Virus record (IMG/VR): IMGVR_UViG_3300042309_000102
Span: 1-23,620 of that record
DNA: 23,620 nt
Strand: one strand, 5' to 3'
Origin: a virus
In this document: in pieces, positions 1 to 6,468 of the stretch
Layout of the letters: the number at the start of each line of letters is the position of its first letter
How positions within the stretch are numbered: position 1 is the stretch's first letter
Notes under the pieces: model-generated
What the model was told of the DNA's origin: nothing
The model's database searches: none
What the model saw: the letters and a program-made list of their open reading frames with translations, nothing else
Made by a program: the position numbers and the translations under genes

Positions 1-38
1 CGACTCTCCATGGTCTCTTTGTACCCCAAAACGAGTCG
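1..38. other. Dyad at HNH-terminase junction, candidate cos or terminase recognition region (first copy, possibly cut by window edge)
   Basis: CGACTC at 1-6 and GAGTCG at 33-38 form a perfect 6-base inverted repeat around 26 bases. It lies inside the end of the HNH gene and just before the terminase start. The same dyad recurs at 14122-14159, where a run of five C directly precedes it. HK97-like phages with HNH plus TerL usually have cos in this neighbourhood. The window opens exactly on the first base of the dyad, which would fit a sequence end at or near a packaging end. That functional reading is inference. Confidence 0.4.
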
Positions 39-53
39 ATAAGTCATGATTAG
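3..53 (+). CDS. HNH endonuclease, C-terminal end only (cut by window start)
   Basis: The last 16 codons and TAG stop of an HNH gene are readable in frame. They encode TLHGLFVPQNESISHD, differing by one residue from the end of the complete gene at 13887-14174. The stop lies 8 bases inside the terminase gene, the same overlap as in the second copy. The catalytic part is outside the window. Confidence 0.75.
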   Translation, partial: TLHGLFVPQNESISHD

Positions 54-1521
54 TGATGATCAGGTCATCATTGATACACCACCGGCTGAAATCGTCTCAG
101 ATCGGCTGGAATCGGTTTTTTTGCCGGTAACAGCTCCACGAATTCACTCACCACTCAATGATTTGCCGTCACGCGGCTTTGAATTGATCGATTTTGCTGA
201 GCAGATCATCCCGGGCGGCTTTATGCCGTGGCAAAAGTGGCTGGCCGAGCACTCGCTCAAGGTAAAGCCAGATGGCCGATACCATCACCCGGTTACAGTC
301 GCATCCGTAGCCCGGCAAAATGGCAAGAGCACTTACATGATGGCCAGAATCATGATGGGTCTTTTTCATTGGGATGAATCGTTGCAAGTTTCCACAGCTC
401 ACAGATTGGTCACATCGCTGGAGCAATTTAGAGCCATTGTGCAGATCATCGAGGAAAATGCGGATCTGGCCAATCAGGTAAAGCGAATCCGTTGGCAACA
501 TGGAGCCGAGGAGATTCAAACGCTTAAAGGCAATCGATTCATCATCAAAGCTGGTGGGTCGGCAGCGCGTGGATTGTCAAAGCCGGAAACCATCCACATG
601 GATGAAATCCGAGAGCTGCACGACATGGAAACTTTTGCAGCTATGCGGTACACCTTGATGGCCGCCAAAAATCCACAGGTCAATTGTTTTAGCTCGGCCG
701 GTGATTCTCACTCAATGGTGCTCAACCAATTGCGCGAGCGCGGTTTGGCCGCAGCTAGTGGTGCAGCCGATGATGTGGGCTATTTTGAGTGGTCTGCACC
801 AACCGATGAAATTTCATTGGAAAATGCGGCTTTTGCCAATCCCGGCCTAAACATCACAATTCACCCAGATAACATCCGAGCCGTTTTCAATGATCCTCCC
901 GATGTTGTAATGACTGAGGTTTTGAATCGATGGGTGCAGACAATCTCCAGCGTTGTGGGAGCAAAAGAGTGGCAAGAGTGTGGCGATGAAACAATTGATC
1001 TGGACGAGGACAAGCTCACATGGATGGCCATCGACATTTCACCGGATCGAAAAAATGCCGCATTGGTCGCGGCTCAAAAACTTGGCTCGGAGTCATTTAT
1101 CGTAAAGCTGTTGCATACATGGGAAAACACAATCCAGCTCGATGATCGGGCAATTGCCAACGATGCAGCCTCTTATTGCCGAAAGTACCCAATTGAGTAC
1201 TTGCTTTATTCAAGGCGTACATCTGGAGCAGTTGCAGCGCGTATGCAGCCGGCGGGTATCCCAATCCATGACATGGATGCCGATTATCCTCAAGCGTGCG
1301 ATGAATTACTTGGTGCAATCAATTCCGGGCGTTTGAAACATCGAAACCAATCAAAGCTGACAGAACAGATTCTTTCAGCTGTGCAATTGCGTAGAGGCGA
1401 TGGCGGTTGGGTAATAGGAAGGCGAGCGAGCGGTACGGCCGTGGCGGCTGCCGTGGCCGCTGCACTTTGTACACACTTTGCGACACGCCCAGAAACGGAA
1501 ATAGACATTTTGGTGGGTTGA
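46..1521 (+). CDS. terL: Terminase large subunit (packaging ATPase-nuclease), copy 1
   Basis: This is the motor that cuts concatemeric DNA and pumps it into the prohead through the portal. The 491 aa fit the HK97-type terminase length. An ARQNGKST Walker A-like loop lies at residues 89-96 (arginine-type, common in phage terminases) and HMDE at 184-187 is the Walker B plus catalytic Glu. The C-terminal RNase H-like nuclease starts near AIDIS, with D330 a candidate metal ligand. The usual last acidic residue near the C-terminus is not evident. The start ATG overlaps the HNH stop by 8 bases and has only a weak ribosome site, suggesting coupling. About 39 of 491 residues differ from copy 2, mostly conservatively. 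No small terminase gene lies beside it. Confidence 0.95.
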   Translation: MISDDQVIIDTPPAEIVSDRLESVFLPVTAPRIHSPLNDLPSRGFELIDFAEQIIPGGFMPWQKWLAEHSLKVKPDGRYHHPVTVASVARQNGKSTYMMARIMMGLFHWDESLQVSTAHRLVTSLEQFRAIVQIIEENADLANQVKRIRWQHGAEEIQTLKGNRFIIKAGGSAARGLSKPETIHMDEIRELHDMETFAAMRYTLMAAKNPQVNCFSSAGDSHSMVLNQLRERGLAAASGAADDVGYFEWSAPTDEISLENAAFANPGLNITIHPDNIRAVFNDPPDVVMTEVLNRWVQTISSVVGAKEWQECGDETIDLDEDKLTWMAIDISPDRKNAALVAAQKLGSESFIVKLLHTWENTIQLDDRAIANDAASYCRKYPIEYLLYSRRTSGAVAARMQPAGIPIHDMDADYPQACDELLGAINSGRLKHRNQSKLTEQILSAVQLRRGDGGWVIGRRASGTAVAAAVAAALCTHFATRPETEIDILVG

Positions 1522-1562
1522 TGCTTGACATTTTGAGAAAATGGGTGCATGGGATTATTTGA
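1521..1562 (+). CDS. Possible 13-codon coupling ORF between terminase and portal
   Basis: ATG at 1521 overlaps the terminase TGA by one base and opens MLDILRKWVHGII, whose stop lies 11 bases past the portal ATG at 1549. The second copy keeps the frame, length and nearly all residues (MLDILRKSSHGII, 15642-15683). Neither portal start has a Shine-Dalgarno sequence, so terminating ribosomes could be handed to the portal ATG. The conservation may instead reflect the overlapping portal start and terminase end. It is listed as a hypothesis, not an established gene. Confidence 0.3.
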   Translation: MLDILRKWVHGII

Positions 1563-2658
1563 CCGAAAGCGCACCATTGAAACTGTGGTTATTGACCGCG
1601 GTGCTGATGTCGCTGCACAAATTGGGCCAGCTCCAACGCTAGATGCTTTTTTTCCATTTGGTGGTGCTGATTATCTTGCAACCCGTGAGGAAGCAATGAG
1701 TGTGCCTGCTATTGCTCGCGCACGAAACATGATTTGTAATTCAATTGCCACAATTCCGCTCATTACTCGCGACAAAACCACAGGACAAATTATTGATCAA
1801 CCTGTTGTGATTTCCGATCCGGATAAGCGAGTACCGGGAGCCGTTTCCTGGTGTTGGGCAGCTGAGGATTTGTTATTTACTGGATTTTCGTATTTTCAAA
1901 TAATTGATTTGTTTGCAGACACAGGCCGTGTGCGCCAAATGTGGCGCGTTGCTCCAAATCGCGTTGGAGTTTTCTTAAATTCAATTGGCACTCAAATTGA
2001 GTATTACACAGTCGATGGATCGCGTGTGCCAATGACAGGTGTTGGATCACTCGTGGTGTTTTACGGCAACGATGAAGGATTATTGAATCGAGCAGGTCGA
2101 ACAATTCGTGCTGGTGCAGAGCTTGAAAGAGCTGCCGCAATGTACGCAAAAGAGCCTGTGCCATCAATGGTTTTGAAATCAAATGGCACAGCATTGCCAG
2201 CTGATCGCATTGCAAAACTTTTGGATGCGTGGGGCGCAGCTCGTAGAAACCGAGGCACCGCGTTTCTAAATGCCGATGTTGAATTGACCACAGTCGGTTT
2301 CACACCAGAGCAAATTGGCCTCAATGCTGCACGCGAGATTATTGCAACAGAATTGGCTCGTGCCGTGGGTATTCCGGCTTACTTTATTGATGCGCCGACT
2401 GGATCATCCATGACCTATGCAAACGCCCAAACGGCGCGTCAAACTTTGTTGGACTTTTCACTTTTGCCGCTGATGAACAGCATTAGCAGCAGGCTCTCAA
2501 TGCCAGATTTTACGCCTTCAACGCAGCGCGTGGAATTTGATCTCAAGGCGTATTTACGCGGATCAGAAAAAGAGCGCGCAGAGATTTACAAGATTTTATT
2601 TGACATCGGGGCGATCACCACCGATGAAATTAGACAAATGGAGGACATGATCTCATGA
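1549..2658 (+). CDS. Portal protein, HK97 family, copy 1
   Basis: It forms the dodecameric ring at the capsid vertex through which DNA enters and leaves. At 369 aa it is short for HK97-type portals, which usually exceed 400 aa. The N-terminus MGLFDRKR and the segment SVPAIARARNMICNSIATIP (residues about 50-69) are typical of the family's clip and stem entry. A glycine-serine loop with TYANAQTARQ near residues 287-296 precedes the C-terminal wing and crown region. The ATGA overlap with the capsid gene (2655-2658) implies coupled translation. No ribosome binding site precedes the ATG in either copy. About 13 residues differ from copy 2. Confidence 0.93.
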   Translation: MGLFDRKRTIETVVIDRGADVAAQIGPAPTLDAFFPFGGADYLATREEAMSVPAIARARNMICNSIATIPLITRDKTTGQIIDQPVVISDPDKRVPGAVSWCWAAEDLLFTGFSYFQIIDLFADTGRVRQMWRVAPNRVGVFLNSIGTQIEYYTVDGSRVPMTGVGSLVVFYGNDEGLLNRAGRTIRAGAELERAAAMYAKEPVPSMVLKSNGTALPADRIAKLLDAWGAARRNRGTAFLNADVELTTVGFTPEQIGLNAAREIIATELARAVGIPAYFIDAPTGSSMTYANAQTARQTLLDFSLLPLMNSISSRLSMPDFTPSTQRVEFDLKAYLRGSEKERAEIYKILFDIGAITTDEIRQMEDMIS

Positions 2659-4208
2659 AGCTGACAACACCAATGCAAATCACGGCAGCTGATTCGGATG
2701 CACGCACAATTAGCGGTCGCATTGTTGCTTTCAATGAACACGCAAATGCATCAACCGGCAAAGTCGTATTTGCTCGCGGATCAATCCAGCCACAAGATGT
2801 TTTCTTAAACCTTGAGCATGATAATACGCGCAGAATTGGGCGAAGCGTTGCCATGTCTGTGAACGATAAGGAAATGACGGCAACATTTAAGATTGCGAAC
2901 ACCACAGCTGGAACCGATGCGCTAACAGAGGCAATGGAAGGCTTACGCGATGGATTCTCAATTGAATTGGCTGTGGACAATTACGAAATGCAAAAGGATG
3001 GCACCATGAAGGTGCTCAATGGACAGCTCACAGCTGTCGCTTTGGTTACTGAACCGGCCGTGCGATCTGCACGCGTTTCAGAGGTAGCCGCATCAGAAGA
3101 TTCTGAAACTGAAACAGTTACAGAGACAACAAACCCAAATGAAGGAGACAAGATGGACAACACTACCGAACCAGTAGCTCCTGCCGTTGAACCGGTAGCA
3201 GCTCCAGAAGTCGCACCTGTACAGGCATCACGCCCGGCTTACTACACAGCACCACGCTCACCAATTGTGGACAAGGTTTCTTACCTTGAGCACTACCTAC
3301 GCGCAAGCGTTTTGCATGATGAGGATTCACGCCAGTATGTCAAGGCAGCTGATAACACAACATCAACAGCACCCGGCATGATTCCAACACCACAAAGCAC
3401 ACAGGTGATCAACGCGCTAGCAAATGCTGATCGTGGCACAATCGATGGCATCAGCCGTGAGACATTAGTTGCAGAAGGCATGACATTTGAATTGCCTCGC
3501 GTAACAGCTGTACCAACAGTATTGCCAATTGATGAAAACGATGCAATTACAGAATCATCACTATCTGCAACCTTTTTATCCGTTTCTGTTCAGCCTTTCA
3601 AAGGCCGTGCAATTTCCACAGTAGAACTCATTGACCGAAGCCGGCCAGAGTACCTAACAGCTTTGCTCCAGAATCTTGAATTTGCATACGCAAAAGAAAC
3701 TGATGAGTATGCATTGGCACAAATGCAAGCGGCAGTTACTAGCGTGACAGCACAGGCAGCAAACTCAGCAACCGGATTCCTTGGATACACATCAAAGGCA
3801 GCTGCAAATGTTTATGGCGCATCACTTGGATTCGCTCGCTCATTGATCGTTTCACCTACACAATGGGGAAACATCATGGGTTACAACGACAATGGCGCAC
3901 CACTTTACAACGCAGCACAGCCTTCAAACGCAGCTGGAAATGTTCGCGGAGATTCATTGCGCGGTGTAGTTTCACCGGGCTTAAATCTTTATGTTTCACG
4001 CTCATTTGGTAACGCTGGTACAACAACAGCCGATGGCGATTCTTCAATGGTCGTTGTAAATCCAGATTCTTACACATGGTATGAATCTCCACGCTTTACG
4101 CTACGCAGCAACATCAACAGCGATGGAACAATTGACATCCTGTATTACGGATACGGCGCACTAGCTGCCAAGGTGCCAAACGGCGCACAATTTAACAACC
4201 TCCCATAA
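2655..4208 (+). CDS. Fused prohead protease-major capsid protein, copy 1
   Basis: This single 517-aa frame joins two products that most HK97-like phages encode separately. Residues 1 to about 150 resemble the HK97 prohead protease: H55 in NLEHDNTRRIGRS and S102 in DGFSIEL are the likely catalytic pair, followed by VALVTEPAVRSARV. An acidic Thr/Glu/Asn linker (about 146-166) leads to M167. From there a proline-alanine-rich arm and an HK97-fold capsid protein follow, with SPTQWGNIMGYNDNGAPLY and GVVSPGLNLYVSRS. An internal ribosome site at 3142-3147 before M167 could also produce the 351-aa capsid alone. Residues about 258-300 are far more diverged from copy 2 than their flanks. Confidence 0.92.
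   Translation: MKLTTPMQITAADSDARTISGRIVAFNEHANASTGKVVFARGSIQPQDVFLNLEHDNTRRIGRSVAMSVNDKEMTATFKIANTTAGTDALTEAMEGLRDGFSIELAVDNYEMQKDGTMKVLNGQLTAVALVTEPAVRSARVSEVAASEDSETETVTETTNPNEGDKMDNTTEPVAPAVEPVAAPEVAPVQASRPAYYTAPRSPIVDKVSYLEHYLRASVLHDEDSRQYVKAADNTTSTAPGMIPTPQSTQVINALANADRGTIDGISRETLVAEGMTFELPRVTAVPTVLPIDENDAITESSLSATFLSVSVQPFKGRAISTVELIDRSRPEYLTALLQNLEFAYAKETDEYALAQMQAAVTSVTAQAANSATGFLGYTSKAAANVYGASLGFARSLIVSPTQWGNIMGYNDNGAPLYNAAQPSNAAGNVRGDSLRGVVSPGLNLYVSRSFGNAGTTTADGDSSMVVVNPDSYTWYESPRFTLRSNINSDGTIDILYYGYGALAAKVPNGAQFNNLP
3142..3155 (+). promoter_or_regulatory. Internal ribosome binding site and ATG inside protease-capsid fusion
   Basis: AAGGAG at 3142-3147 lies 5 bases before an in-frame ATG at 3153 (codon 167), exactly at the junction between protease and capsid. 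It is as strong as the sites before the tail tube and tape measure genes. Both copies are identical over 3099-3208 (110 bases by eye) around it, although flanking coding DNA diverges at synonymous sites. This suggests free capsid subunits are made in excess over the protease fusion. Confidence 0.65.
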
Positions 4209-4217
4209 TCACTATCG

Positions 4218-4241
4218 GTAGCGGTCGCTCCCGAACGCTAC
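4218..4241 (+). promoter_or_regulatory. Conserved hairpin between capsid and adaptor genes
   Basis: GTAGCG (4218-4223) pairs with CGCTAC (4236-4241) around a 12-base loop, with a possible G-T pair extending it. It lies in the 52-base gap after the capsid stop and just before the adaptor ribosome site AAAGGA (4249-4254). The block 4214-4265 is identical in the second copy, while the bases just after the capsid stop differ. No U-run follows, so an intrinsic terminator is unlikely. An attenuator, RNA processing site or protein target is possible. Confidence 0.5.
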
Positions 4242-4260
4242 TGACACGAAAGGAACCGAG

Positions 4261-4842
4261 ATGCCAGCAATAGTCACAGCCTCACAGCTGAGGTCAATTC
4301 TTGGTGTCTCGGTTTCTTTGTATTCCGATGCACAGTTGGATCAAATAATTGATTCGGCTGAGCAAACAATTTTGCCTTTACTTACGCAATACCAATCATC
4401 GGTGACATTTGCCAATGTGAGTGATTCCGTCATTTATTTCACCACAATGCGGCCAAACTATTTTGTGCCGGGTCAATCTGTTGTTGTAACCGGGGCCGGA
4501 GCATACAACGCGACTTATACTGTCACCGATGATCGGATTGAGCCATACACATTTACAGCAGCAACAGCGGCGGCTGATCGTGACTATCCATTGCCGTTTA
4601 TTCCTGCGGCATTTGCGACCTTATCCGGTGGGTCAGCCGCACAGCTTTACGCAAATACACCACCAGTAGAAAATGCAATTTTGGTTGTGTCGGTTGAGAT
4701 TTTTCAGAGCATCACAGCTCCCGGCAATCAAATCATGTCAGATAATTTTACGCCATCACCATTTGTCCTTGGCCGCAGCTTAACAAACAGAGTGATCGGC
4801 TTACTTGGGCCATTTATTGATGTTGAAACGATGTGCCAATGA
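4261..4842 (+). CDS. Head-tail adaptor (HK97 gp6-like) with inserted beta domain, copy 1
   Basis: By position after the capsid gene and by its helical N-terminus (VTASQLRSILG, then YSDAQLDQIIDSAEQTILPL), it resembles the gp6-type adaptor that sits under the portal. The 193 aa exceed a plain adaptor of about 100 aa because a beta-rich, Thr/Val/Tyr-rich segment (residues about 48-125) separates the helical N-terminus from a helical C-terminus ending in GLLGPFIDVETMCQ. The start has a good ribosome site, AAAGGA at 4249-4254. It overlaps the next gene by 4 bases. Function comes from synteny and fold impression, not a diagnostic motif. Confidence 0.65.
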   Translation: MPAIVTASQLRSILGVSVSLYSDAQLDQIIDSAEQTILPLLTQYQSSVTFANVSDSVIYFTTMRPNYFVPGQSVVVTGAGAYNATYTVTDDRIEPYTFTAATAAADRDYPLPFIPAAFATLSGGSAAQLYANTPPVENAILVVSVEIFQSITAPGNQIMSDNFTPSPFVLGRSLTNRVIGLLGPFIDVETMCQ

Positions 4843-5213
4843 GCATCGAATCAGCCATCCGCACACCATTGAAAACAGCACTTTCAACCATTGCTGCCAA
4901 TGTCTATAACGGCATCCCAGAGACAATGACAAGCCCATCGATCTGTTTGATCCCGGATGCGCCGTATCTTGAAAGCGTTTTGATCAATGGAGCAACAACA
5001 AAAGTCAAAGTCAATCTGACTGTGACTGGCGTTGTCGCATACATGAACAACGCGGCAGCTTTGGACAACCTAGAAAAATTGATGATCAACATCATCAGCG
5101 CAATGCCGTCAGGTTATGAAGTCGGCAATGTGAACCAACCCCAACCATTGGAAGTCGGTGCAGGTAGTTACCTCACAGCCGATTTACAAGTCAGCACCTA
5201 TTACACCAACTAA
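4839..5213 (+). CDS. Tail completion or tail terminator-like protein, copy 1
   Basis: This 124-aa protein starts MSIESAIRTPLKTAL and contains a helix, a proline-rich turn and a beta-sheet core (KVKVNLTVTGVVAY). It ends in GAGSYLTADLQVSTYYTN. Its size, mixed alpha-beta pattern and place between adaptor and tail tube fit the tail terminator or completion proteins that cap the tail tube at the head joint. The ATG at 4839 forms an ATGA overlap with the adaptor stop and is preferred over an in-frame GTG two codons upstream. Motif evidence is weak; synteny carries the call. Confidence 0.6.
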   Translation: MSIESAIRTPLKTALSTIAANVYNGIPETMTSPSICLIPDAPYLESVLINGATTKVKVNLTVTGVVAYMNNAAALDNLEKLMINIISAMPSGYEVGNVNQPQPLEVGAGSYLTADLQVSTYYTN

Positions 5214-5222
5214 GGAGAAATC

Positions 5223-5615
5223 ATGCCAACAACAATCGTCACCGGCAGAGACATCACTTTCACCATTGCTGGTGATAACTACGATGCTCAGGCCACATCA
5301 GCAATTTTGACAATTGATTCAACGATCAATACATACCAAACACTCGATGGCAAGGCGTATTTTACGTCCGATTCGCAAGGCACATTTGCCGTTGAAATGC
5401 TTGCCGATTGGCCAGCAGGCGGTTCACTATGCAACGCGCTATGGACAGCGGCCGACACAGCACCAAACACACCATTGGCGGTTGTTTTTACAGCTGCATC
5501 AGGATCGGTGTTCAATTTTGATGTGCAGCCAATTTTCCCATCAGCTGGAGGCACAGCACCAGATGCACAAACTGTTTCATTAGCATTTACCTGTGTGACA
5601 ACACCAACACTATAA
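5223..5615 (+). CDS. Major tail (tube) protein, copy 1
   Basis: A small 130-aa, beta-rich, Thr/Ala-rich protein beginning MPTTIVTGRDITFTIAGD. It is positioned right before the frameshifted tail chaperone gene, the standard place of the tube subunit that stacks into the tail shaft. A strong AAGGAG (5212-5217), 5 bases before the ATG, overlaps the preceding stop codon and fits high expression. The second copy is 133 aa with a slightly longer C-terminus and a diverged middle. The N-terminal 45 and the PIFPSAGGTAPDAQTVSLAF segment are conserved. Confidence 0.8.
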   Translation: MPTTIVTGRDITFTIAGDNYDAQATSAILTIDSTINTYQTLDGKAYFTSDSQGTFAVEMLADWPAGGSLCNALWTAADTAPNTPLAVVFTAASGSVFNFDVQPIFPSAGGTAPDAQTVSLAFTCVTTPTL

Positions 5616-5631
5616 AAAGGAGATCGGGAGC

Positions 5632-5910
5632 ATGAAACTAGCAATCACAATTGAATTCACTACCGGTGAGAGCGCAACCTATACCGCGCTACCACCGGAG
5701 TGGATGAAATGGGAACAAAAAACCGGAAACACAATTCAGCAAGTATCTGAGAAATTGGGCATCGCTGATTTGATGTTTTTGGCATACCACGCAATGAAAC
5801 GAGAGGCAGCCGGAAAGCCTGTCAAGCCTTTTGAAGTGTGGTGTGAAACTGTAACTGACATCAACATGGGAGAAACCGAAAACCCAAAAGTTATGAATCC
5901 GGATCAATAA
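5632..5910 (+). CDS. Tail assembly chaperone, short form (gpG-like), copy 1
   Basis: The 0-frame product of 92 aa coats the tape measure during tail assembly in lambda-type phages. It begins MKLAITIEFTTGESATYTAL and is almost unchanged in the second copy until the end, where KVMNPDQ becomes KATSREP. That loss of conservation begins exactly after the CCCAAAA slip site at 5883-5889. AAGGAG at 5617-5622 is 9 bases upstream of the ATG. The call rests on position between tube and tape measure, the frameshift architecture, and the downstream overlapping -1 frame. Confidence 0.85.
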   Translation: MKLAITIEFTTGESATYTALPPEWMKWEQKTGNTIQQVSEKLGIADLMFLAYHAMKREAAGKPVKPFEVWCETVTDINMGETENPKVMNPDQ

Positions 5911-6023
5911 ACCGGATTCTTTGGGAATTGGCTATCGATACGGGATTGTCAAGATCAGAGTTTCAAACAGCTGAGGACATTTTAACCGCTTTCGAGATAC
6001 TGAGGATCAGAAATGGCAACTGA
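5632..6023 (+). CDS. Tail assembly chaperone, -1 frameshifted long form (gpGT-like), copy 1
   Basis: If ribosomes slip back one base at CCCAAAA (5883-5889), translation continues from 5889 for 44 codons to TGA at 6021-6023, giving 130 aa. The extension reads SYESGSINRILWELAIDTGL and continues SRSEFQTAEDILTAFEIL before RIRNGN. The second copy encodes a nearly identical extension, with no in-frame start of its own. This explains the otherwise empty 100 bases before the next gene. In lambda, gpGT binds both the tape measure and the tube protein. The extension overlaps the next gene's start by 11 bases. Confidence 0.88.
5883..5919 (+). promoter_or_regulatory. Programmed -1 ribosomal frameshift signal with stem-loop, copy 1
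   Basis: The heptamer C CCA AAA (5883-5889) is a canonical X XXY YYZ slip site in the zero frame. Five bases later an 8-base perfect stem follows: GAATCCGG (5895-5902) with CCGGATTC (5912-5919) around a 9-base loop that contains the zero-frame stop. The spacing is typical for stimulatory structures. The heptamer is identical in the second copy. Confidence 0.88.
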
Positions 6024-6468
6024 GACAATCACCTATGACAAGGCTGATTTGCGCGGAATCATCAAAGCTTTCAAAGCTATGGATGAGCAAGCGGTTGCCG
6101 AAGCAAAAGGCGTTTCAAATGGCTTGGCTACTTATTTGCAATCAAAAGTTATAGCCGCAGCTGGAGGCCGACCAAATAAAGCCGCAATACGCATTGCCCA
6201 AGGATCGCGTGTAAGTAAGTCATCAAAAATTGGTGAAATCAGCTTTGGTTTTGTATCCCAAAAATTTAGCGGTGGCGGTACGACTCAGCAGCTTTGGGGC
6301 GGTTACGAATTTGGATCAACCAAATTTAAGCAATTTCCAATTTGGTCAGGCCGTGGGCCTCGCGGTGGATCGGCTGGCTATTTCATTTATCCAACATTGC
6401 GTGCCGAACAGCCACATATCATCAATCAATGGGAAAATGCATTTTCTAAGATTTTGAAGGAGTGGTGA
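6013..6468 (+). CDS. HK97 gp10-like head-tail or tail-joint protein, copy 1
   Basis: A 151-aa basic protein with a helical N-terminal half (KADLRGIIKAFKAMDEQAV) and the sequence WGGYEFGSTKFKQFPIWSGR, then YFIYPTLRAEQPHIINQWEN near the C-terminus. The GYEFGS...P...YPTLR pattern recalls HK97 gp10-type proteins, which normally sit between adaptor and tail tube genes. Here the gene is between chaperone and tape measure, an unusual place. Its start overlaps the gpGT end by 11 bases, and its stop TGA overlaps the tape measure ATG. Family assignment is tentative; it is nearly identical in copy 2. Confidence 0.55.
   Translation: MATETITYDKADLRGIIKAFKAMDEQAVAEAKGVSNGLATYLQSKVIAAAGGRPNKAAIRIAQGSRVSKSSKIGEISFGFVSQKFSGGGTTQQLWGGYEFGSTKFKQFPIWSGRGPRGGSAGYFIYPTLRAEQPHIINQWENAFSKILKEW

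Noticed and set aside
1525-1553. TTGACA at 1525-1530 as a promoter -35 element
   Set aside because: No -10-like hexamer lies 16-18 bases downstream, and the sequence is explained by the terminase-portal junction.
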